A DNA stretch of 64,000 bases, from contig NC_087064.1 in NCBI RefSeq assembly GCF_963678635.1, positions 33,394,369 to 33,458,368 on the forward strand, given 5' to 3'. The translations under genes were made by a program, and so were the position numbers. Below, piece after piece: positions 1 through 10,879 of this stretch. The notes under the pieces were generated by a model, which was not told the origin of the DNA, ran no database searches, and worked only from the letters and a program-made list of their open reading frames with translations. The stretch's first letter is position 1, and every line of letters begins with the position of its first letter. This stretch comes from Symsagittifera roscoffensis (lineage: Eukaryota > Xenacoelomorpha > Acoela > Convolutidae).

Positions 1-2861
1 TCAGTAGAGCTTCTTCTGCTTCTTTTTTTGCTGAATCCGTCTTTGTTTAGTTTAGCTAAGAGCTTTTGGATCATATCTGGTTTGCATTCCATTGCTAATC
101 AACAATATGCATTGATTTTTTCGGTGTCAAACATAATCCGACAATTGGGACATTTGTTTCCGTACAAAGGTTAAGTTACACAAACCCACCATACACAAAC
201 TCACCACGGTGAAAATAAAAGTATTTATGAAAGTTATTTTGTTCGGTGTCACTGATCTGACACCATTAAATTTTTTAATGAAAAAAATTGTTAAAGCATT
301 TCTAAGAACTATAAGAAAGAAGATTTAAAAAATCAAAATTCTTGTCAATGACCAAAAACATCAGAAAATAAGCCACAGTATGAGGACCAAATCTTATTGG
401 ACTTAAGTATACCAATAAAGTTGAAAACTTAGGAGAAGGTTGGTTGGCATATTTGATGGCGTACTTGACTTATTGAAATTTTAAATGATCAATTTTGACT
501 TGTCCCACTCTTGATCAAGCCAAATAACTAAAATTTTGCAACTGTATTGCAAGATTTATTTTTATTTTCAAGATACTTTTTTGTCTGTAGAACAATTAGA
601 TAACTTATCATACGATTTTTGATGATTTTCCTGGTACTGACTTTTTACTATAACTCTGGTCTTCACTTGGCCAGACCTTCTATTCGTATCAGAAATGTTC
701 TCTTTACTCTGGGAATGCTGCTGATACTGTTTTTTATGATATCTATACCAAAAACCAATACTTATAGTGTATATTGATCCTTTGGCATCATATTATTAAG
801 CCAGGTATCGTTTAGATCGTTTTAGTTGCTCTTTTGGGCTAGCTACGTAGTTTTTGTGTGTTTTCTTTCAATGAACATGTTAGTTTTTTTAAACTGATCT
901 ATTTTTCTATCTACTTCTAAATTCATAACAACCTAAGTAAATGCTCCTCCAATTATTTCGCTGCGTGCATTCAAACTAAAATCTTTGTTACATGTTGGTA
1001 CTTGGTGTATGGTCTTCTACTTGCTGCCAAGTTGCGGCCGGATTTTCGACCAAAAACTGATTGGTTTTTTTTTGTAAACTTGAGGGGTTCAATTTGAAAA
1101 CTAAAAATTCTGTTTTGTTTGAAGTTCCTTGATCATCATTAAAAGTTGGTTTTCGCCATCTGCGATGTGATCTGTTGAGGAGTCTGATTACTACCGTTGT
1201 GAAAAATGGGACTTATATGATATTTTGAACCTTTTTTCCAGCTCCTGTGAAATATACAGACTGAACAATCCAATTTTTGATGTGATATTCTGTAGACTTA
1301 GGTTGGAATTCGAATATTGCTAGACTCACGTTTCCTATGTGTTGTCGACAAAACATCTTGTAAAAAACTTTCTCGTTTTTTTTTCAAAACTTTCCCATTT
1401 CTTTAACTTTTTTTGAGTGTGTATCAGTATATATCCATGGTTTTAGTGTGTATTTCCTCCTCTGTTTGTGGTTTTAATAATAATTTAATAGAAAAAGGTC
1501 AAGGATAAGTAAAAACGAGCTCAATGAGAGATTTGATGAAATGTTTGATGAGTTGAATCAATTTATCAGTCTAATAAGGTTATTATTAACTTCCATGTAG
1601 TATCACCTTAATTCATTAAAACAATTCTAAGTTTATTTATTTTGTTTTTTGAGATATCAAAATAATTAGGTCAACTTTTGATATAAAACGCTTATTCAGT
1701 TGATAGTTTTCGAGTGTTTTTTCAAGATTTTTTTCTCATGCGAGTTTTCATTCTTCCGACCGTTTGAAAAAATGTTGAAGAAAACAGTATTTCGACGTGT
1801 TTCCGTTTTTTTTCCTTTTGATTTCCAAACAAAAACAAGTACAACAAACAATTATTGAAATGATTGGAGAGATATACCAAAAGGGAAGCCATTTCAGTCG
1901 TGATTCGAACAAAATTTAAAAAGTTTTCAAAAAAAATTTTTTCTCAGAAATTAGAAAAAATGGTTCAAAAATTTAAAATTTAATTTTGAGCAAATAAACA
2001 CAGCGGTAAGGCTTAAAACTGCGTATTTTTGCTTAGTTTAAGCCCTTAAAGCATAGATTTAATCAAAATAACTTGTTTTCTAACTCCAATTTGGAACCAA
2101 AAACTTCAAAAAAACTTTTAATTTTATTAGCAAAATTAAAAAAAAAGTTTTCATGTACATTTTTGATTTTTTGTTTTTGTTTTTCTAATTAATTTTCTAC
2201 AAAAAATGTTGTCCAATTTTATTTCGTTAATGAGACTGTCGAGTGAGCCTAATTTATACTTTTAGGTCAGATCCTTTTCTCCCATCGCTCAGAAAATCCT
2301 ACAAAAATGAAAAAATAAAGAAGTTTTTTTGAAGAGTTTCTTAAAGTCTATCATCGGATTATTCTGTTTTGCTTGCACAGTAGCCGGCTATCCTTGTTCA
2401 GTTTTAACGTCGTTTTCTTTTTAATCTGTACATGGAGAAGAAAATCTCTTCAATTTAAAATTGCTGTTAAATTTTTGTTGCCTGATAGTTTTTCGCAATT
2501 TTTGCGCTCTAGACTAAAGTGAAATTTTCTCTTTTTGTTTCGAACACCTGTATTTGCGAGTTGTTCTATCTAATCCCACTAGAATTTTTAAAGTTCCTTC
2601 GTCTGATCTTTCTTATTTATTAAGCTTTGGTCGCTTCATCTTGATTTATATCATTGCAAGGCGAAACTGTGCACTTGATAGGCGCATAATTGGTGTCAGT
2701 AGGTCACTGGAATCCAGAGACAAGTCATCAAGTATGGCAAAAAACCCAAGTGGATCTCATCTACAAAATTTCTGTGAATTCACTGCACAAATGTTTGAAA
2801 CCAAAATTTAGTTGCATATTCCACAAAAAGCGAAAATAGCTAGTTGTTCCGAATTTCACAA
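1..2861. other. AT-rich non-coding stretch, no gene recognised
   Basis: Both strands are dense in stops, with long T and A runs. The longest open frame (2554-2811) begins at a non-ATG codon and has no recognisable motif. I see no RNA gene, TIR or clear repeat family. It may be intergenic DNA or deeply decayed transposon sequence. Confidence 0.5.
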
Positions 2862-3222
2862 ACTTGCAAATGTAAACGGATTCCGCTAATATAAATGGAT
2901 TCGGCAAGAATATACTATTTCCACTCAAGTTTGGGATTTCCGTTTAAAATGTGCAAATCCGCTTGCAATTTGCGAATTCCTCTTACGATTTGCAGATTCA
3001 ACTTACAGTTGCGGGTTCCACGGATATCTTAAGTTTACTAAACATATATATTATCATTTAGTTGCGGATTCTACAAACTGTTCCTCCGTATTACGCAAAT
3101 CTGGCTGCTGAATTTGCAAACTTTCCTATTTTTGGAGCAATTTTGTGCAATATAGTGTTTTAGCTATTTGTCTGTGGAATTCAAAACAACAAAAAAATAG
3201 CAATGTTGCGGATTCTGCGACA
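2862..3222. repeat. Decayed short-motif array around TGCGGATTC
   Basis: Variants of TTGCGGATTC, TTGCAAATCCGC, TTGCGAATTCC, TTGCAGATTC and TGCGGGTTCC recur on both strands about every 20-60 bp. This looks like a degenerate minisatellite or a low-complexity block built from one short word. No coding content is visible. Confidence 0.4.
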
Positions 3223-4199
3223 TTTTGTTTTTGATCTGTTGTCGAATTCACTGACAATTCAAAGAATGCACAGTTTAACCTCGTAATGTTGCTGAAATTA
3301 AATTGTTTACAAACACGTCTGGCCCAATCTACGGTTCTGACTTTTGTTCATTTCCGGTTTTCATTAACATTCAATTACAGACGTATTTTTTGTTGAAGAG
3401 ATATTAGCTTTTAAAAAGCTTGTAACAGTGGTGCTAAATTTTTGGGCCGACATAAATAGATTTGCTTCAATTCTGTTTAATTTAGTTTTTGGGTTTTTAA
3501 TTGATTTTAGACATGGTTATTTGGACGACGGCATACATGCTTTTATATGCCCATATTTAAAAGGTTCCTTGAATTTGTCAACTGGCAAACATTTTGTTCA
3601 AGTTTTTGTAGTTCAATTTGTTACTGCATTTTTAGAACTACAAATCTAAACAAAATTCGAATCTACTCTTTTTGATCTATCAAGAAAAATTGAATGCGCT
3701 CAAAGCATGCTCCAACTAATCAATACTGTGGCATAATAAGTTCTAGGTTTCAGTTGCAGTTCTATGTTCTATACCTTCTTTCAGAGCAATTTACAGGAGC
3801 TTGACTCAAGGCTCATTTGAGCGTTTTTGTTGATTTTCTCCGAGCAAATGACATTTAGTTATTTTTTTTCCGACAAGTTCGTTTTTTTTTGCAGACAAAA
3901 TTTGATAATAGAAAAGAATGGATTTTTTTGTAGGATCGTTTTTTTTTTGAATTGCCTTTGTTTCTAGGGAAGCAATTTTGATAACTGATTGCTCAGTTTT
4001 TTTTTCGAAACGTTTCCAATCATCATCCTCATCTTAACTTGACTTGACTCACTTTGTGACTTTGTGAATGGCATGTCATGACGGAAGGTTATTGGTTGCA
4101 TTTGCGATGCTGCCTGATGAAACTGGAATACGATATGCTGGCCAAGAGACACAACACTGGCTAAGATATTTTGAGCGATGATCTAACTAGCTACAATGT
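3223..4199. other. Non-coding, nothing recognised
   Basis: AT-rich sequence with homopolymer runs. A 73-codon frame at 3428-3649 starts with GTG and has no recognisable domain, so I treat it as chance. Confidence 0.4.
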
Positions 4200-5971
4200 G
4201 ATCACAAGAGAATGTGAGCAAGCCATGCTGGCACAGAAGACTGACTAATGTCTATCAGAGAAAAAAACGTGCAGAGGCACCACTATTGCCAAAAATAGGT
4301 TTTCCAGCCAATGAATGTAGATCCGCGCAGCCAATCTTGGGCTTTTTCTAGAGAAAAAATTACCAGTCATGTCCCAATGGAGATCGGCCTTGAAATGTGT
4401 CATGACCAGGAGGGCAAAAGAACCTGATATTGTCCGGAAGAAATTCGAGACAAGGAATTGTTTTGCCTCAAGAGTGCAAGGGATCCAGTAGATGACGAGA
4501 TTCGAGAGAAGCCGTCAGCTCAAATATCATTCCATTGAAAATTTTCTAGATAATGTGGAACTACTGAGGAGGAGAAGCAACGCTGATAAAAAGATATTAG
4601 AGAGAGTTTTGGCCATCGTGTCTATTTTCAAGGACAAAATGAAGAGTTATTAATTTAAGCCCTGCTCGCCACTCACTTCACCTTATCAGCGGATTGTGTT
4701 CCCACTCCCATAGTCTTGTGTATGGCTTCGCAAAAAGAACAAACTACTAACCAGACAAAGAGTAAAAGGAAAAATCATCAATTATGGCAATGTCAGTGGC
4801 ACAAACAACGTGACGGATTCCGATCGATGCAAACCACAAAATGATGCAAACAAGAAAAGATATTGCGCAAATTGGGGCTCCCTAAACCACAACGTATCAG
4901 CTTGACCCATGTATCAACAGACATGAACGCTTTTGGCAGTTTTCGCGTCGACACGGACGCAACAGATGAGAAAAACGAAGAGCACATTGAGGGATATAGA
5001 ACGAAATTTGGCCCGCGGTCCTCTTTATGCAATCTTGGGTGACAGTCTAGTCAGACTGCACTCACTTTGTGCATGCAGAGGCCAATGCGAAGCATTCCAA
5101 ACAAGAGGAGAGGTTTATCAGCGGATTGTGTTCCCACTCCAGACGACTTGTGTTTGAATTCGCAAACAATTTCTACTAATCACACCGTGAGTAGAAAACT
5201 TCAGAACAATTATCAATTATGGCAATTACAGTGGCATAAGCACCGTCATGGGCTCCGATTAGTGCAAGCAACGAGATGTCACTAAGAAGAAAAAAATCTT
5301 GCGCATATTGCGGTCCCTTAGAACTTCAGCCTCTCCCACGTATAAACAGACGTGAACACTGTTGCTTGATTCCTCGACGACACGGAAGTGACAGATGAGG
5401 ATCATGAAGAGGAGTGCATTAAGGGGCTTTTACGAAATTTGAACCGCGGTCCATTTTATGCAACCTTGAGCCGCAGTTTGGTCTGATTGCATTCAATTTC
5501 TGCATGCAAAGGCTGATGCAAAGCACTCCAGACACGAGGAGAAGTTATCGAGGGTGAAGTAAAGCCGAGCGCACCTGATGGTTGAAGGCGAGGCTAGGAA
5601 AGAAGGAAGAATTTCAAGGGATATTCGCAACAAAGAAATCAAATCTGTAGCCAAAGATGGGATCACCTCGGGTCTAGATGTGGTGACTTCTGCCGCGCTT
5701 CAAATAACTATGATTTTGCAATGAAGACTGCGTCACAAAAAGTTACAGCAGGAGACAGCTACAAGGAAATGGATCAGTTATCATGTCGAATCTCGAGAAC
5801 ACTGGACTGTGTGAGCGACACGACCCACATGAAAAGACCACAAAAAAAGAGGAAAAACGATTGCAAAGCACGTACCTGAAATCGACCCAAAAGCATTTTT
5901 GGACAAAAAGTTTAGAATGACCACAGGTGGAAGTAACACATTTTCCGTAATGTCAGTGGCAGGAAAATGTG
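4200..5971 (+). pseudogene. Decayed LTR-retroelement gag/protease region
   Basis: Broken + strand frames suggest an old gag-pol. Near 4440-4530 there is a patch that reads like a capsid tail (DPVDDEIREK). Near 4785-4870 and again near 5215-5300 a Gly/Asp/Lys-rich patch resembles an eroded CCHC zinc-knuckle region (GSDxCKQRDVTKKKK). At about 5919-5970 the words TTGGSNTFSVMS resemble the DTG active-site segment of a retroelement aspartic protease. The following DNA is replaced by the inverted-repeat element that begins at 5972. Each match is weak and frames change often. The call rests on the order of the weak matches and the duplicated block. An unrelated decayed gene is possible. Confidence 0.35.
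4683..5545 (+). repeat. Diverged tandem duplication, two units of about 430 bp
   Basis: Unit 1 (4683-5114) and unit 2 (5115-5545) both start with TTATCAGCGGATTGTGTTCC and stay collinear to the end, sharing CATCAATTATGGCAAT-like, TGCGCA(A/T)ATTG and GCATGCA(G/A)AGGC blocks. By eye they differ at roughly a quarter of positions. This is an old tandem duplication inside the putative gag remnant. Confidence 0.75.
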
Positions 5972-7493
5972 AGTAGTATTGTAATCCGCCGTGTGTCCTT
6001 AGGGGGGGGTGGGGGTCTTTTCGACGGTAGGGGTCTTTGGGGTCCTACCAAAAGTAGGGTCCAAAAGGACCCATCTTTTTTAAAGACCCCAAAGTACCCT
6101 GCCCGAAATAAAAAGACCCCTCTCTTAGGACACCCGACAGACAAAATACTTTGGAATTTATTTTCGCGCGGTGGTTAAATTTAATCCCTTCCAAACTTTC
6201 CCACCACTAAATAAGTATGGTTATATCCGGCTGCGGTTTTCTCGCATATTTTTATTTAAAAGCTAATCCTTTTCGTTCATATAAATATGAGTTTACATAA
6301 AGTACCATTCATATTTCCCTTCAAAAGTTTTTGGTAATTATTGTTCGTTTTTCTTTCTTATTTTATTTTCAAACTTATTTCCAAGTCTCCCTTATTTTCG
6401 ACTTGCACCATTTTGATTCTTTTAGCCTTACTATTAGCTTACTTTGGGAAACTAAATACGCAATCCTTCGCTCCTGCTTCAAGGGTAAGTTGCAATTACC
6501 AGTCTCTTTTGCGCCGGTCTATTTAACTTAAAACAATGTTTGTTGAATGTTTTATATTTACAAATGTACAGCCGTAATTCCAAGTAACAATGCAATTTAG
6601 CCGACCTTTTCAAGTGAAAAATTTAATTGATCAATTTTATCAAGTTTTCTCCTCTTTTTCTGACTAGAACGAACAGACGCTTCTGTTAGAATGAATGGAT
6701 TATTGATAGGCGGAGGGTCTCTTGAACTGCTAGCTGCGCTTTCTTCTTGAAGCTCTTCCTCCGCATAGCTTTCTTGAAGAAAGCCCCAATCTGGGACCCG
6801 GAATTCCGGTGATTGCCAGCTTTCGCTGTTTTCGCTGCTATAAGTCGGGGGATATTTGTCAACTGTGAGTTTTCCCACTCGCTTTCTTCCATAATGGCCT
6901 CGAAGAACACATTTTCTTCTGTAAACCTGTGTCCAAAGGGCAATGTAGCTATCCCGTCGAATAGTAAGAACCGCTTACTATCGAAGGGTGAAAGGGCAAT
7001 TCGGTTCTGCGCTATGGTTATGTTGGTATGGGCTTTCAATTTTTTTGAGTAGTTGTATATACGAAGGGTTTTTCCACTCAGTAATGTTTCCCTGAACCTC
7101 TGGTGTGTAAGTTGCTGCTGGGAGTGTTGCACTACTCCTTTTGCACTCCTCTTGCTAGTTGAATCTAAATGAAGAACAAAGATTATCCCGTAAACATATT
7201 TTAGCTTTGTAAGCCCATAAAAATTCGCAAGCCCAGTTCTAGTATTAATAACGAAAACGGTTCCCAAATCTGAATATTTTGAAGACTCAACATCTAATAA
7301 CATTCCAATTTTTTCAATTCCAAAAAGTTTAAATATCTTAATTCATTCCAAATTATAAAAATTCCAAATCGTGTCATTATCAAAAAATCATTCCATGTCA
7401 AAATTTTAAATTTGTTCACGTCAAAAGTTACAAAAGTGCATTTGTGGTGAGTATTTGTTTAAAACATTTTAAATGATGAATGGTTCTTAATTT
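5972..7493. repeat. Left terminal inverted repeat, at least 1.5 kb
   Basis: The reverse complement of this segment reappears at 10880-12388 with only scattered substitutions and small indels. The inner limit is set by the assembly gap on the other arm, so the true repeat may be longer. It carries a GC-rich terminal block (about 6000-6130) and the last exon plus part of the last intron of polB on the minus strand. Confidence 0.92.
6000..6130. repeat. GC-rich hairpin-forming block near the TIR end
   Basis: In an AT-rich region this block holds alternating GGGGTCTTTGGGGTCC, GGGTCC, GGACCC and AAAGACCCCAAAG words that can fold back on each other. The mirror copy lies at about 12240-12355. A G8 run with G5 (6001-6014) in the left copy is shortened on the right. 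It may be a terminal structural element, but that is inference. Confidence 0.5.
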
Positions 7494-10355
7494 TAAGTTT
7501 TTAAATGAAGAATCAGAGCCTTTCAGGGCTAGTTATGTCTAATTAAATTGACAGGATTCAACAAAACTTATTAATTTGGTCCCAACAAGATCCAAAACCC
7601 CAATGGAGGGAACCCTTAATGTAAAGAAATGGAGGGGACTTGGAGAGGTGCTTTTTTTTCAATACTAACCTGCATATTTCAACGAGTAGAGCTTTGGTTT
7701 CAACGCGATGAATTCTGCAATGATTTTTCCCGCCGCCTCGTCCTTAAAATTCAATACAACCTTCTTATTCACCTTGCTGAATAAGAAGTGATCGCTTGGG
7801 TAGTTGGAAAAATCGAAACTATCGGTCAGTTTTTGCAGATCTGCGTATACGTCTCCGGTTTTTATCGCATAAATAAACGAATCTGTGTCACTGTATAGCA
7901 TTTCAAAGGTTCATGCTTGCTTTCATTTGCCAATAATGAAAGTAAAACATGAATCTTTTCGACAAATCCAAAATATTTGCACCAATTATCATGGGTTTGT
8001 CCCACAAAATACTCGTTACAGCAAAACAAACAGTAGCAACTTCCTCGTCGATTATCTGGAAGCTTTTCATTGTGCTCAAAGCTGTTTTTTGAAGCAATTC
8101 TCTTTCGTTTCTAATAATTGATAGTTTTTTGCGTCCTAGTTTTGATTCCATAGTTTTACCGAATGCTGAATTTACGATGAGCTTGTAAAAGTTCTCTTCA
8201 AATTTGTTGCCCGCTGACATTCTCAATTGAGTGTTTAAATCGACAAAGGGCTCCATCCATCTACCTTGACGAAATTTTAAGACCTTAATCAATTTGGTAA
8301 CTCTTAAGCCTAGTTCTATGTAGAGTTTTATTGTAAGGTAGTGCAGAACGTAGCCTTCCTTTGGATCTAATGTTGGAACCAGTTTTGGTACCTTTGGTAG
8401 CGACGTGACCCCCATCTCCCCTAACATCTGTATTTGCTCGTTACTTAGTTTATCGGTGCCGATAATTTCACGTGAGGGGGCTGGCGGGTAGTCTGCAAAG
8501 TAATCTTGAAGTTCTTCAGGTATACTGAGATCCACTTCCAAAATGTATCCCCACTCAGATTTATCGTCGGTTTGCAAAATATTTTCGAGACTTTCCTCAA
8601 CTATTGAGAAATCTTTGATGGGAAGGGACAGTGTTTCATAATACCCCCGTATAAATTGTTAGCGTCTAAATTCAATAGATAGCTAGAGGGCTCTTCAGGA
8701 TTGTAGTCTTCGAGGTATTTGTTGTTGGCTTTAAAAAAACGGCGTGCATATATCGATGGCATCCCTCCCCATATCATTTTTTGAACCATGTTCAAATGCT
8801 CCCTTTCAGTAAGTAACTTGAGGTCTGCATTGCAGACTTTTAAGAATGCATCGCCCGAGAGGTTACTAGCCGTGAAGTAGCATGCACAATCTAATCCGTA
8901 CGTTTCGTAACAAACTTCACGAAAGGCTTCGAATACTGAAGCGAGTAGTAGTACGTCCGTTGCTAGGTATACTTCATGGTACTCGCCTAGTGATGCGCAT
9001 TTCATTTCGGCGAAAACTTCAATGGCATGGTTGTACTGATTTTTCGAAACACTTATTTCCCATCCCTGTAAAGTGTTGCTCCACATTTTTCTTGGTGGCA
9101 GTCGGGTTTCTCGAAACTTTTCAAAACTACTGAAGTATGAATACGGGTAGAAACATTTTTGTTTTAGCAATGCTATCTGTTTTGATGAGTAACCAAGTTC
9201 TTCAAAGTAATTTTCCAGTAGGAAAAATTTTTCTTCCGGCAAGTATTCGACGAGTTTTGAATGGGGGGACAGCATGAATTTATAGGAGTCTATGAAACGT
9301 AAATTTTCATACACTTTTTTGAGTTTTCCGTTTTTATCGGTGTATGATTTGATATAGACCGACATAGTGAGTGATATATACTTCTCCTCAGTGGAAGGGA
9401 TCACTGAGTAAGTGTTTTCGGGGTTACTGTTTGAGAGCGCTTTTATAATGAAATGCAGATCATAGTTTGACAAGTTATGCGCTATTACGGGTATATAGTT
9501 CGCCGTTTTTCGATTGATATTGCTTTCGTTATGCGCCTACCCCAAGAACTTGTTGGTATAGTGACAGTGATCAAGTACAACTTGGTCATTGTCAGCAAAT
9601 TCTGTTTCACATATCCAACAAGTGTGCACTTCTTCACGCGTGCAAGTTGGTGTGCCAGTGAACGTGTAATACTTTCGTTTTTCGAGGTAAATTTGTTTCG
9701 CCAAAGATTCGAGCGAGGCAATCAATTCCTTCATAACATTTTCTCCTCTCTTCAGTTCAAACTTTAAAACTTCGCGCATCCCAAATTCAACAACGGCCAG
9801 AGCGTAACCGCATGGTTGATGAATCTTTAGTGTTTGGGTACTAGATTTTTCGGGGTCGGGTTGCGGTCCGTATACGGGTAGTAGTAGCGATTCGAGGTCA
9901 AAGTAAATAACTCTCGGTACATACCAGCGGGCAGTTAAATTTTCGAAACGATGAGTGTCCTTTCCCGGTTTTGGCATAGTGATTACCACTCCCTCGTCTT
10001 GGTAGCACATTTCCTGGTGCCTTTGTAGTGTATCGATGGATGAACATGTATGGAAGCATTTGCGGCAAATTTGGTTTCGGTCTCGGTGTAGTTTTCCACG
10101 CACATATTCCACAATCCTCATCAAATCAGTGATCAGCACATAGTGATGAGTTTGTCCGTTGCTGAGTAATAGTAGGTCTACACATAGATCACTTGAGTAT
10201 TTGCTGGACACTCTCAAAGGTAGCAATTCACCTTCTTTGTATCTACTGTCATACAATCTTCCTCTCGGTTGAGAAGTTCCGGCAACATATGTCGAAAAAC
10301 CATCAACTACCCATTTGGACTCCCGGAAATGAGGTGGGAACATCAACTGCTCCAA
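6597..10355 (-). pseudogene. Protein-primed DNA polymerase B (polB), N-terminally incomplete, frameshifted
   Basis: The minus-strand frames 10355-9537, 9721-9485, 9473-8601, 8577-7903, 7901-7665 and 7164-6597 read in order as a family B DNA polymerase (DNA_pol_B_2, viral/Polinton type). Visible in order are a zinc-finger-like CRKCFHTCSS...RHQEMC, Exo I YFDLESLL, a CWIC...LDHCHYTNKF zinc motif, Exo II HNLSNYD, Exo III FIDSYKFMLSP, palm motif A LDANNLYG, motif B KLIVNSAFGKTME and motif C YSDTDS. A C-terminal patch follows (LTHQRF ... IALSPFDSKRFLL ... LPFGH). Frames change near 9537, 8625, 7903 and 6855, so this copy cannot make a full protein. The segment before residue 1 of the 10355 frame is missing here. 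A relative of that N-terminus lies on the opposite strand at 10340-10679. An intron separates the last two parts. Confidence 0.88.
7165..7669 (-). other. Predicted last intron of the minus-strand polB (505 bp)
   Basis: On the minus strand the frame ends ...AAATATGCAG and is followed by GTTAGT. The C-terminal exon is preceded by TTCTTCATTTAG. Joining at these sites keeps the reading frame (phase 1) and links the 'KLYSLKY' end of the palm region to the conserved C-terminal patch. The split position matches the place where a contiguous polB would continue. The corresponding acceptor in the right-hand TIR copy reads TTTCG instead of TTTAG. Confidence 0.6.
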
Positions 10356-10679
10356 CTGAATCTGCGTTTAGGGGAAAGTTAAGACGATACGAGTTGAGCG
10401 TTAGGGAGGATGAATTGGATCTGATGAATGTAATCATGCGAAACAAAGAGGAAATTGATGCGTTGATAGACTAAAGAGTGCAGTAAGGACCCTGTAAATT
10501 TCAACTGCATGTGGACGTGAGTATGATAAAGTTCTCGAGCGATACAAACAAAACTGGTGACGGGGAGTTACGCCACGAGAAGACAATGTTATATCTGAAT
10601 TCTAAGATGATCAATGTCTTCTTCAATGGAATCGAGAAAGAGACATATTTGGAATTGATTGAGCATATGGTCAATGCCA
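10340..10679 (+). pseudogene. polB N-terminal domain fragment on the opposite strand, running into the gap
   Basis: The + strand frame carries ESAFRGKLRRYEL ... EIDALID, then after two in-frame TAA codons (10472 and 10484) GPCKFQLHVDVSMIKFS ... ETYLELIEHMV. This order (SAF.xRLxTY, then a K(F/V)xLxxxxxxxKF strand, then an acidic helix) is what I know from the N-terminal domain of invertebrate polB-type proteins. It is the part lacking from the minus-strand copy and is transcribed away from it. It runs straight into the N gap, with the right-arm C-terminal exon in the same orientation beyond. Family assignment is from memory of the pattern. Confidence 0.5.
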
Positions 10680-10879
10680 NNNNNNNNNNNNNNNNNNNNN
10701 NNNNNNNNNNNNNNNNNNNNNNNNNNNNNNNNNNNNNNNNNNNNNNNNNNNNNNNNNNNNNNNNNNNNNNNNNNNNNNNNNNNNNNNNNNNNNNNNNNNN
10801 NNNNNNNNNNNNNNNNNNNNNNNNNNNNNNNNNNNNNNNNNNNNNNNNNNNNNNNNNNNNNNNNNNNNNNNNNNNNNNN
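10680..10879. other. Assembly gap, 200 N
   Basis: Exactly 200 undetermined bases, typical of a placeholder of unknown size. It lies between the + strand polB N-terminal fragment and the right TIR, so the body of a second polB could be missing here. Confidence 1.

Noticed and set aside
2554-2811. 85-codon + frame
   Set aside because: Starts at a non-ATG codon in AT-rich DNA and shows no domain or homology I recognise.
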